From UBA10649 sp037130755 (GTDB lineage Bacteria > Actinomycetota > Actinomycetes > S36-B12), in contig JBAXSI010000001.1 in NCBI GenBank assembly GCA_037130755.1, forward strand, positions 124,001 to 188,000: a stretch of DNA of 64,000 nt, read 5' to 3'. Within the stretch, counting starts at the first letter, position 1, and every line of letters begins with the position of its first letter. The translations under genes and the position numbers were made by a program. Shown in pieces: positions 55,069 to 64,000 of the stretch. The notes below the pieces were generated by a model. It did not search any database. It had not been told where the DNA came from and was given only the letters and a program-made list of their open reading frames with translations.

Positions 55069-55688
55069 CCGCTCACCGTAGGGGCGGGGTCTGACAGTCC
55101 CCCACTCACGAGCCATGCCCACAGCTCGTCCACTGCCGCGGCGGTCTCCTCCACGGTGCCGCTGTTGTCGATGACGGCGTCAGCCGCGGCGACACGGTCC
55201 TCCCGCGCGGCCTGGACCTCCATGCGTCGACGCACGTCGGCCTCGTCGAGGCCGCGCAGCCGCACCGCCCGGTCGACCTGCATCTCCTCCGGGACGTCGA
55301 CGACGATCACGACGTCCACGAGGTCCGACTGGCCGGTCTCCACGAGGAGGGGCATGTCGTAGACGATCACGGGGGCCTCAGGGGTGTCGGCCAGTTGGCG
55401 GGCCGCCTCGGCCCTGATCAGCGGATGCATGATCTCGTTGAGACGCTCGGTTGCGCGGGGGTCGCTGAACGCCATCGCCGCCAGTTCGGCCCTACTCAGC
55501 GAGCCATCCCCTTGAAGGATCCGCGGGCCGAATTCGGTCACCAGTTCGGCCAGGGCCGCTCCGCCGGGCTCGACGAGTTGCCGGGCGATCTGGTCGGCGT
55601 CGATGATCGGGGCGCCCTTGGCCTCAAGCATCCTCGCGACGGTGGACTTGCCCGAACCGATCCCGCCTGTCAGGCCCACGCGCGTCAT
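55065..55688 (-). CDS. coaE: Dephospho-CoA kinase
   Basis: 207-aa last enzyme of CoA synthesis. P-loop GGIGSGKS (8-15), then ADQIARQLVEPG, and the lid region RLRGLDEADVRRRMEVQAARE. Plain CoaE without the C-terminal UPF0157 domain found in mycobacteria. ATG with TAGGGT 6 nt upstream and no Shine-Dalgarno, so its transcript is probably leaderless and separate from rpsA. Confidence 0.94.
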   Translation of the reverse strand: MTRVGLTGGIGSGKSTVARMLEAKGAPIIDADQIARQLVEPGGAALAELVTEFGPRILQGDGSLSRAELAAMAFSDPRATERLNEIMHPLIRAEAARQLADTPEAPVIVYDMPLLVETGQSDLVDVVIVVDVPEEMQVDRAVRLRGLDEADVRRRMEVQAAREDRVAAADAVIDNSGTVEETAAAVDELWAWLVSGGLSDPAPTVSG

Positions 55689-55694
55689 ATTCCG

Positions 55695-55700
55695 ACCCTA
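55695..55700 (-). promoter_or_regulatory. -10 element for a leaderless mRNA (coaE)
   Basis: TAGGGT on the minus strand, then 6 nt, then the coaE ATG at 55688. It follows two hairpins that probably end the rpsA transcript. Confidence 0.6.
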
Positions 55701-55735
55701 GCGCCCGGTCCTCCCCCCGCCACCCCCTCGTCGAG

Positions 55736-55784
55736 TGGCGGGTCGTGGCCGCCTCGGGGGCGCCGAACCGGCCACAACCCGCCA
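55736..55784 (-). terminator. 16-bp inverted repeat between rpsA and coaE
   Basis: Arms 55736-55751 and 55769-55784 pair over 16 bp with one mismatch, loop 17 nt; each arm contains CCGCC/GGCGG and CGGCC ends. With the hairpin at 55797-55834 it forms a double structure downstream of rpsA. No U-tract. Confidence 0.65.
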
Positions 55785-55796
55785 GTCGGCGGAACG

Positions 55797-55834
55797 GAAG
55801 AAGGGGCCGCGGGTTTCCCCACGACCCCTCCTTC
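55797..55834 (-). terminator. Hairpin immediately after rpsA
   Basis: GAAGAAGGGG (55797-55806) pairs with CCCCTCCTTC (55825-55834) except one A-C mismatch, around an 18-nt loop. It lies 15 bp beyond the rpsA stop, the first of two hairpins before the coaE promoter. Confidence 0.6.
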
Positions 55835-55848
55835 GACGTGCGTCGTGC

Positions 55849-57306
55849 CTACTCGCCCGTGAGCTTGTCGCGCAGGGCCTGCAGAGCCTCGTCCGAGGCG
55901 AGCGTGCCCTCGGCGTCCGGGGTCTCCGACGAGTAGTTGGACACGGCGTCGCCGGACTCCAGCGCGGCGGCCTGGTCGGCGGCGCGGGCGTCGTCGACCT
56001 GCTTGCGGTGGGCCTCCCAGCGGGCGTGGGCCTCGGCGTACTGCCGCTCCCACTCCGAGCGCTGGTCCTCCGAGCCGGCCTTCCACTCGCCCGTCTCCGG
56101 GTCGAAGCCGTCGGGGCCGATGTAGTCGCCGGCCTCGTTGAACGCCGGCGCCATGCCGTACAGGTACGGGTCGAACTCCTCGCCCGACGCACCGTCGGCC
56201 GAGTCGTTGGCCTGCTTGAGCGACAAGGAGATGCGACGACGCTCGAGGTCGATGTCAATGACGCGGACGAAGATGTCGTCGTTGACCTGGACGATCTGCT
56301 CGGGCAGCTCGATGTGACGCTCGGCGAGCTCGGAGATGTGCACGAGGCCCTCGATGCCCTCCTCGACGCGCACGAACGCGCCGAAGGGAACGAGCTTGGT
56401 GACCTTGCCGGGCACGACCTGGCCGATCTGGTGGGTCCGGGCGAAGTGCTGCCACGGATCCTCCTGCGTCGCCTTCAGCGACAGCGAGACGCGCTCGCGG
56501 TCCATGTCGACGTCGAGAACCTCGACGGTGACCTCCTGGCCCACCTCGACGACCTCGGACGGGTGGTCGATGTGCTTCCAGGACAGCTCGGAGACGTGCA
56601 CGAGACCGTCCACGCCGCCGAGGTCGACGAACGCACCGAAGTTGACGATCGACGAGACGACGCCGTTGCGGATCTGGCCCTTCTGCAGCTGAGTGAGGAA
56701 CGTCTGGCGGACCTCGCTCTGCGTCTGCTCGAGCCACGCACGACGCGAGAGCACGACGTTGTTGCGGTTCTTGTCGAGCTCGATGATCTTCGCCTCGAGG
56801 GTCTTGCCGACGTAGGGCTGGAGGTCGCGCACGCGACGCATCTCGACCAGCGATGCGGGCAGGAAGCCGCGCAGGCCGATGTCGATGATGAGTCCGCCCT
56901 TGACGACCTCGATGACCTGGCCTTCTACGACCCCGTCCTCTTCCTTGATGCGCTCGATCGTGCCCCAGGCGCGCTCGTACTGCGCACGCTTCTTGGACAG
57001 GATGAGACGGCCTTCCTTGTCCTCCTTGGTGAGGACGAGCGCCTCGACGTGGTCGCCCACGGAGACGACCTGGCTGGGGTCGACATCGTGCTTGATGCTC
57101 AGTTCGCGGGAGGGGATGACGCCCTCGGTCTTGTAGCCGATGTCGAGAAGGACCTCGTCGCGGTCAACCTTGACCACGGTGCCTTCGACGATGTCGCCGT
57201 CGTTGAAGTACTTGATCGTCGCGTCGATCGCGGCCATGAAGTCCTCGGCGGAGCCGATGTCATTGATGGCGACCTGGGCGGGTGCTGCGCTTGTGGAAAT
57301 CGTCAT
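55849..57306 (-). CDS. rpsA: 30S ribosomal protein S1
   Basis: 485-aa S1 with four S1 RNA-binding repeats (about 35-105, 120-190, 205-275, 290-360), for example GDIVEGTVVKVDRDEVLLDIGYKTEG and GVVSSIVNFGAFVDLGGVDGLVHVSELSW. After repeat 4 comes an acidic, poorly conserved tail ending SDEALQALRDKL. S1 recruits mRNA to the ribosome; the four-repeat form is actinobacterial. ATG start (MTISTSAAPAQVAINDIGS). Its own promoter lies about 50 bp upstream. Confidence 0.96.
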   Translation of the reverse strand: MTISTSAAPAQVAINDIGSAEDFMAAIDATIKYFNDGDIVEGTVVKVDRDEVLLDIGYKTEGVIPSRELSIKHDVDPSQVVSVGDHVEALVLTKEDKEGRLILSKKRAQYERAWGTIERIKEEDGVVEGQVIEVVKGGLIIDIGLRGFLPASLVEMRRVRDLQPYVGKTLEAKIIELDKNRNNVVLSRRAWLEQTQSEVRQTFLTQLQKGQIRNGVVSSIVNFGAFVDLGGVDGLVHVSELSWKHIDHPSEVVEVGQEVTVEVLDVDMDRERVSLSLKATQEDPWQHFARTHQIGQVVPGKVTKLVPFGAFVRVEEGIEGLVHISELAERHIELPEQIVQVNDDIFVRVIDIDLERRRISLSLKQANDSADGASGEEFDPYLYGMAPAFNEAGDYIGPDGFDPETGEWKAGSEDQRSEWERQYAEAHARWEAHRKQVDDARAADQAAALESGDAVSNYSSETPDAEGTLASDEALQALRDKLTGE

Positions 57307-57357
57307 TGAGTAGGGACCTTGGATAGATGGAATGTCTCGCGGGCGCGAAACCACACA

Positions 57358-57386
57358 AGGCTACCGGGAGGCTCCACCCGGGTCGA
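57358..57386 (-). promoter_or_regulatory. rpsA promoter
   Basis: Minus-strand TAGCCT (57358-57363) as -10 and TCGACC (57381-57386) as -35 with a 17-bp spacer. Transcription would begin near 57351, giving a leader of about 45 nt before the rpsA ATG at 57306. Confidence 0.5.
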
Positions 57387-57399
57387 ACCCGCCCAACCG

Positions 57400-57416
57400 G
57401 TCCCGCTCCGCGGGAC
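57400..57416 (-). terminator. Hairpin at the end of polA
   Basis: GTCCCGC / GCGGGAC is a perfect 7-bp stem with a 3-nt loop, starting 1 nt past the polA stop. It separates polA from the rpsA promoter. No U-tract. Confidence 0.65.
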
Positions 57417-57417
57417 G

Positions 57418-60084
<2,667 letters not shown>

Positions 60085-60090
60085 GCAGTG

Positions 60091-60100
60091 ATCCTATTCT
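60091..60100. promoter_or_regulatory. Overlapping divergent -10 elements of polA and the thioesterase gene
   Basis: The 10-bp sequence ATCCTATTCT reads TAGGAT on minus (60091-60096), 6 nt before the polA GTG, and TATTCT on plus (60095-60100), 6 nt before the thioesterase ATG. The two -10 boxes share two bases, so only one RNA polymerase can bind at a time, and both transcripts would be leaderless. Confidence 0.65.
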
Positions 60101-60106
60101 GGCGCC

Positions 60107-60529
60107 ATGACTTCCACTCCGGACTCGAGCGCTCCCGACTTCATGACCATGAGTCTCGGCACGCTGGCGGATCGAATGGGCGTCCGACTTAGCGAGGCAC
60201 GGTCTGGCAGAGTCGCGGCCACGATGCCCGTCGAGGGCAACACCCAGCCGTACGGCCTGCTGAACGGCGGTGCAAGCGCGGTGCTGGCCGAGACACTGGG
60301 GTCGATCGCCGGAGCCATCCACGCCGGACCCGACCACGCGGTCGTGGGCCTCGACATCAACTGCACGCATCACCGGGGCGTGCGCGAGGGCGTGGTGACC
60401 GCGGTGGCCACCCCGATCAGCGAGGGCCGCACCATCGCGTCCTACGAGATCCGTATCACCGACGAGGACGGTCGACCCGTCGCCACCGCACGCCTGACCT
60501 GCCTCATCCGTCGGCTGCCGAACGCGTGA
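60107..60529 (+). CDS. PaaI-family hotdog-fold thioesterase
   Basis: 140-aa hotdog thioesterase. The active-site helix region QPYGLLNGGASAVLAETLGSIAG has the NGG seen in PaaI/MenI-type enzymes, followed by VGLDINCTHHRGVREG and VATARLTCLI. Likely hydrolyses an acyl-CoA such as a phenylacetyl- or naphthoyl-CoA; substrate cannot be deduced. Divergent from polA by a shared promoter; this pairing is frequent in actinobacteria. Confidence 0.85.
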   Translation: MTSTPDSSAPDFMTMSLGTLADRMGVRLSEARSGRVAATMPVEGNTQPYGLLNGGASAVLAETLGSIAGAIHAGPDHAVVGLDINCTHHRGVREGVVTAVATPISEGRTIASYEIRITDEDGRPVATARLTCLIRRLPNA

Positions 60530-60606
60530 GGCCTGGAAGAATCCCCCTGAAGTTCCGGTAATGACACGGTTACGTCGTTGCCACCCGCACGTGACCTCGA
60601 CGGCGT

Positions 60607-60612
60607 TATGCT
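60607..60612 (+). promoter_or_regulatory. Possible -10 for the branched-chain amino-acid operon
   Basis: TATGCT on the plus strand lies 79 nt before the livH GTG; TSS near 60619, leader about 70 nt. No good -35. An inverted repeat GTAA-N8-TTAC at about 60558-60573 lies upstream and could be an operator. The remaining 162-bp gap after the thioesterase gene shows nothing else. Confidence 0.35.
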
Positions 60613-60691
60613 CCCCACGCTGACCGACGTCAGCCGTGCGCGGGGACGGCCTGGACCGGCTCGCGAGCGGTCACTGGGAGGAGCGCATCGC

Positions 60692-61966
60692 GTGCAACGA
60701 CGCATCATGGCCGCCATCGGCGCCGCCTTCGTCGCACTCGTGGCCCTGTTCGCCTTTGCGCAGCCCGCGGCTGCCGACGGGGAGCAGGTTGTCGGTCGAC
60801 TGGAGAACCGCGTGGACGGAAAGAAGACACCGGTTCCCGGCGTCGTCATCACCGTCAAGGGCAGCGGATTCGAGGGCAAGGCCACCTCGGGCCCCGACGG
60901 CAAGTGGGTCGTCAAGCTTCCGAGCCAGGGCAACTTCGCCGTGACCCTTGATACGTCCACACTGCCCAAGGGTGTCGAACTGACCGACCCGTCCAAGGGC
61001 ACAGTGAACACCACGGTCGAGCCGCCGTCCCTGACCCGCGTGGTCATCTTCCCGCTGGGCCAGAGCAACACGAAGACGACGTCGGTGTGGGGTCAGGCCG
61101 CCCAGTTGACCGTCTCCGGCATCGAGTTCGGTCTCCTCATCGCCCTGGGTGCGCTGGGCCTGTCGCTGATCTACGGCACGACGGGCCTGACGAACTTCGC
61201 GCACGGCGAGATCATCACGTTCGGCGCGCTCGCCGCCTGGACTCTCAACGCCGGCATGCACATACCGCTGATCCCCGCCGGAATCCTCGCGGTGATCCTC
61301 TCCGGCGCCTTCGGCTGGCTCAACAACGCAGCACTGTGGAAACCCCTGCGCAGGCGCGGAACGGGCCTGATCGCGATGATGATCGTGTCGATCGGCCTGG
61401 CGCTGTTCCTCCGCAATGTCTACCTGTTCTTCTACGGCGGCGACAAGCGCGCTTATGCCGAGTTCGCTGGCCTGGCAGGACTGGAATTCGGACCCGTCAG
61501 CCTGACCCCCACGGACCTAGCGGCCATGTTCATCGCGATCGTTGCGCTGGCTGTCGTGGTCATCGCGGTCCAGCGGACCCGTATGGGCAAGGCGACCCGA
61601 GCCGTGGCCGACAACCCAGCCCTCGCGTCCAGCGCCGGCATCAACGTGGAGCGCGTCATCACCGTCGTGTGGGTGGTGGGTGCCGCGCTTGCGGGGCTCG
61701 GCGGCATCCTGCTCGGCTTCAGCCAGCAGGTCTCCTTCCAGATGGGCTTCCAGATCCTCCTGCTGATCTTCGCGGCGGTCACCCTCGGTGGCCTCGGCAC
61801 GATCTGGGGGGCGATTCTCGGCTCCATGGTCGTCGGGCTGTTCCTGCAGCTGACCACGCTGATCATCCCGACAGAGCTCAAGAGCGTGGGAGCCCTGCTC
61901 GTCCTGATCGTGATCCTCCTTGTCCGTCCATACGGCCTCCTCGGCCGACGAGAGCGCATTGGTTAG
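60692..61966 (+). CDS. livH: LivH-type branched-chain amino-acid permease with an N-terminal extracytoplasmic domain
   Basis: 424 aa, about 130 longer than ordinary LivH. Residues 1-28 are a signal peptide-like segment ending QPAAA before DGEQ. Residues about 32-120 form a beta-sandwich resembling carboxypeptidase-regulatory-like/Ig domains (VVGRLEN, VPGVVITVKGSGFEGKATSG, DGKWVVKLPSQGNFAVTL). From about 130 the classical permease follows, with LGLSLIYGTTGLTNFAHGE and the C-terminal LGGLGTIWGAILGSMVVG signature plus the RPYGLLGRRERIG end. GTG start chosen by GGGAGGAG 8 nt upstream. Heads livH-M-G-(F). Confidence 0.85.
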   Translation: MQRRIMAAIGAAFVALVALFAFAQPAAADGEQVVGRLENRVDGKKTPVPGVVITVKGSGFEGKATSGPDGKWVVKLPSQGNFAVTLDTSTLPKGVELTDPSKGTVNTTVEPPSLTRVVIFPLGQSNTKTTSVWGQAAQLTVSGIEFGLLIALGALGLSLIYGTTGLTNFAHGEIITFGALAAWTLNAGMHIPLIPAGILAVILSGAFGWLNNAALWKPLRRRGTGLIAMMIVSIGLALFLRNVYLFFYGGDKRAYAEFAGLAGLEFGPVSLTPTDLAAMFIAIVALAVVVIAVQRTRMGKATRAVADNPALASSAGINVERVITVVWVVGAALAGLGGILLGFSQQVSFQMGFQILLLIFAAVTLGGLGTIWGAILGSMVVGLFLQLTTLIIPTELKSVGALLVLIVILLVRPYGLLGRRERIG

Positions 61967-61978
61967 GAGGGAGGGACC

Positions 61979-62971
61979 ATGGACTGGGGCTACATCTTCT
62001 CCGTGATGATCTCCTCGGCGTTCGGCGTCGAGGCCATCGTCTTCGGCCTTGCGGCCATCGGCATCAACATGCAATTCGGCTACACCGGCCTGCTGAACTT
62101 CGGCCAGTCGGCCTTCATGGCCATCGGCGGCTACTCCATCGCCGTGACCGTGGTGCAACTGGGCCTGAGCTTCTGGTGGGGCATCATCTTCGGGTTCATC
62201 GGCTCGGTCCTGCTGGCGCTGCTGCTGGGCATCCCGACCCTGCGCCTGCGGGCCGACTACCTGGCCATCGTCACGATTGCCGCGTCGGAGATCGTCCGCC
62301 TGCTCGTGCGGTCGGTCACCTTGAAGGGCATCTTCGGCGGCTCCGACGGCCTGCAGAGCTTCAGCAACGGCTTCTTCGCCCTCAACCCCATCCCCGAGGG
62401 CGACTACAACATGGGGCCGGTCAACTTCTCGAATCGCGAGCTGTTCGTCCTTCTGGTCGGCTGGTCGCTCATCGCCCTTGCCTGCCTCGTCACCTGGCTG
62501 CTCGTCCGCTCGCCGTGGGGTCGTGTACTGAAGGGCATCCGCGAGGACGAGGACGCCGTGCGCAGCCTCGGCAAGAACGTCTACCTCTACAAGATGCAGT
62601 CGCTGATCATCGGCGGCATGATCGGCACGGTTGCCGGCTTCGTCTTCGCGGTCGGCAACGAGGCGGTGAGCCCGGACTTCTTCGGCACCGACACCACCTT
62701 CTTCGCCTACGCCATCTTGATCCTCGGTGGCGCTGCGCGGGTTCTCGGGCCGGTGCTCGGCACGGTCATCTTCTGGGCCATCATCCAGGGCACGGACGTG
62801 TTCCTGCGGTCTGGCATCGACGTCGGCCTGCCCGTCATCTCGCTCATGACCGGCTCTCAGGCCGCCGTCATCCGCTTCATCCTCGTCGGACTGGGGATCA
62901 TGCTCCTCATGATCTTCCGACCACAGGGAATTCTCGGCGATCGAAAGGAGCTGGCGCTCGATGCCCGATAA
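61979..62971 (+). CDS. livM: LivM-type branched-chain amino-acid permease
   Basis: 330-aa second permease subunit. NMQFGYTGLLNFGQSAFMAIGGYSIA and the GRVLKGIREDEDAVRSLGKNVYLYKMQSLIIGGMIGTVAG coupling/EAA-like segment (quoted in parts) are diagnostic, and GAARVLGPVLGTVIFWAI follows. About ten helices. ATG with GGAGGGAGG upstream. Overlaps livG by 11 bp. Confidence 0.93.
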   Translation: MDWGYIFSVMISSAFGVEAIVFGLAAIGINMQFGYTGLLNFGQSAFMAIGGYSIAVTVVQLGLSFWWGIIFGFIGSVLLALLLGIPTLRLRADYLAIVTIAASEIVRLLVRSVTLKGIFGGSDGLQSFSNGFFALNPIPEGDYNMGPVNFSNRELFVLLVGWSLIALACLVTWLLVRSPWGRVLKGIREDEDAVRSLGKNVYLYKMQSLIIGGMIGTVAGFVFAVGNEAVSPDFFGTDTTFFAYAILILGGAARVLGPVLGTVIFWAIIQGTDVFLRSGIDVGLPVISLMTGSQAAVIRFILVGLGIMLLMIFRPQGILGDRKELALDAR

Positions 62972-63863
62972 CGAAGCAGCGCCCGGCAGCCGCAAGGAGG
63001 CCGCCGTCCGCGCCCTCGCCGACGTGCCTCGGTCACCCGGCTCGGCGAAGCCTGACCCGATCCTGGTCGCCGACAACGTGGTGCGCCGCTTCGGCGGACT
63101 CACCGCCGTCGAGGTCGATCACGTCGAGATCCAGCGCGGCGCCATCACCGCACTGATCGGTCCCAACGGAGCCGGCAAGACCACCTTCTTCAATCTGCTG
63201 ACCGGGTTCGATGTGCCGGACTCGGGCAGCTGGCTCTTCAACGGCAAGGACCTCGCCGGCGTCCCCGCCTACAAGGTCGCCCGGCTGGGAATGATCCGCA
63301 CGTTCCAGCTGACGAAGGCGCTCTCGCGCATGACGGTGCTGGAGAACATGCGGCTGGGTGCGACGGGCCAGAAGGGCGAGAAGATCCTGTCGTCCATGTT
63401 CAAGTTCACGTGGGGCAAGCAAGAAAGGGGCATCACCGATCGCGCCGACGAGCTCCTCAAGCGATTCAACATGTACGAGAAGCGCGGCGACTTCGCCGGC
63501 TCGCTCTCCGGCGGCCAGCGCAAGCTCCTGGAGATGGCGCGGGCACTGATGACGCAGCCCGAGATGGTCATGCTCGACGAGCCCATGGCAGGCGTGAACC
63601 CCGCGCTCACCCAGTCCCTGCTCGGCCACATCAAGGACCTTCGGGAGCAGGGCATGACCGTTCTGTTCGTCGAGCACGACATGGACATGGTCCGCGACAT
63701 CAGCGACTGGGTCATCGTCATGGCTCAAGGCCGCGTGATCGCCGAGGGCCCGCCCGAAGAGGTCATGCAGAACGAGGCCGTCATCGTCGCGTACCTCGGC
63801 GGGCACCACGACAAGGCGCTGACAACTTCCGGCGTCTCCTTCACCGATGAGGCCCAGCCATGA
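62961..63863 (+). CDS. livG: LivG-type branched-chain amino-acid ABC ATPase
   Basis: 300-aa ATPase. Walker A GPNGAGKTTFFN, signature LSGGQRKLLEMARAL, Walker B MVMLDEPMAGVNPALTQSL (the AGVNP variant is LivG-specific) and switch VEHDMDMVRDISD. A 36-residue Pro/Ala-rich N-terminal extension precedes the domain. ATG with AAGGAG upstream; stop overlaps the next gene as ATGA. Confidence 0.93.
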   Translation: MPDNEAAPGSRKEAAVRALADVPRSPGSAKPDPILVADNVVRRFGGLTAVEVDHVEIQRGAITALIGPNGAGKTTFFNLLTGFDVPDSGSWLFNGKDLAGVPAYKVARLGMIRTFQLTKALSRMTVLENMRLGATGQKGEKILSSMFKFTWGKQERGITDRADELLKRFNMYEKRGDFAGSLSGGQRKLLEMARALMTQPEMVMLDEPMAGVNPALTQSLLGHIKDLREQGMTVLFVEHDMDMVRDISDWVIVMAQGRVIAEGPPEEVMQNEAVIVAYLGGHHDKALTTSGVSFTDEAQP

Positions 63864-64000
63864 GCGATCAGCTGCCCGGCGACCAGCCGCAGTACGTCTC
63901 CCCCCACCAGCGCGAGGTCCAACTCGACCTAGACGCCTCGCAGCGGGACGAGCCGACGACCCTCAGCGGCTCGGAGATCCAGGACCGCAACGCGCACATC
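63860..64000 (+). CDS. Probable livF (second ABC ATPase), cut by the window end
   Basis: Only the first 47 residues are inside the window: MSDQLPGDQPQYVSPHQREV, a polar, likely disordered start. No ABC motif is reached. It follows livG with an ATGA overlap, where livF is expected, and the neighbouring livG also has a polar N-terminal extension. The assignment rests on position only. Confidence 0.5.
   Translation, partial: MSDQLPGDQPQYVSPHQREVQLDLDASQRDEPTTLSGSEIQDRNAHI

Noticed and set aside
52867..55362. 831-codon plus-strand open frame
   Set aside because: Antisense to uvrB; same low-information composition.
55735..57309. 524-codon plus-strand open frame rich in Asp/Leu/Val
   Set aside because: Complement of the repetitive S1 domains of rpsA; no start context.

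Overview
This 64-kb window is a gene-dense piece of a high-GC actinobacterial chromosome. I recognise the actinobacterial markers RbpA, WhiA, GarA, an FtsR-type MerR regulator, OpcA and SufR. As far as I recall, the gene order follows three blocks of the Mycobacterium tuberculosis map: 1-7958 resembles Rv1830 down to Rv1822; 12104-45548 resembles Rv1484 down to Rv1420; 45601-60529 resembles the Rv1629-Rv1638 neighbourhood. No mycobacteria-specific genes appear, so I place it only in class Actinomycetes, genus unknown. I found no tRNA, rRNA, CRISPR array, insertion sequence or prophage. No gene-free stretch exceeds about 230 bp; the largest are 643-868, 46051-46256, 60530-60691, 55689-55848 and 40498-40657.

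Layout. 40-10260 (minus): two MerR regulators, a bifunctional-nuclease-like protein, GarA, GcvH, the DUF881/Sbp/DUF881 membrane trio, a nucleotidyltransferase fused to a phosphomutase-like domain, a CDP-alcohol phosphatidyltransferase, an orphan membrane protein, a TauE-type permease and an orphan ABC ATPase. Then serB (plus). 11555-14494 (minus): sixA-like gene, fabI, fabG, a TMEM175-type channel and dodecin. DUF3099 and SURF1 follow on plus. 15695-26517 (minus): ABC exporter, crotonase, ABC-F ATPase, then the complete suf operon (sufR-B-D-Rieske-C-S-U-T as transcribed). 26593-29249 (plus): ABC-2 transporter and ctaA, facing ctaB. 30264-36727 (plus): tkt, tal, zwf, opcA, pgl. 36776-45548 (minus): rbpA, secG, tpiA, pgk, gapA, whiA, yvcK, rapZ, uvrC. 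45601-60084: Rieske lipoprotein, uvrA, a small plus-strand group, then VOC, two terC genes, uvrB, coaE, rpsA and polA (minus). 60107-64000 (plus): thioesterase and a branched-chain amino-acid ABC operon cut by the window end.

How it works together: central carbon metabolism (oxidative and non-oxidative pentose phosphate pathway, lower glycolysis), Fe-S assembly, heme A and cytochrome oxidase assembly, fatty-acid elongation, nucleotide excision repair (uvrA, uvrB, uvrC all present) and translation. Nearly all neighbours in an operon overlap by ATGA, GTGA, TTGA or TGATG, implying translational coupling.

Most noteworthy: (i) a LivH permease carrying a signal peptide and an extracytoplasmic Ig-like domain; (ii) two tiny relay ORFs linking a stop to the next start by 4-bp overlaps on both sides (zwf-opcA and MBL-ybjQ); (iii) ten starts preceded by TANNNT exactly 6 nt upstream, implying leaderless mRNAs, including a back-to-back polA/thioesterase promoter; (iv) a CAAC-N6-GTTG SufR-type operator on the sufR start codon; (v) long inverted repeats after sufT and rpsA. 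I did not see an unambiguous new multi-gene system; most of the window is well-conserved housekeeping. Family assignments rest on motif recognition and memory, without database searches.
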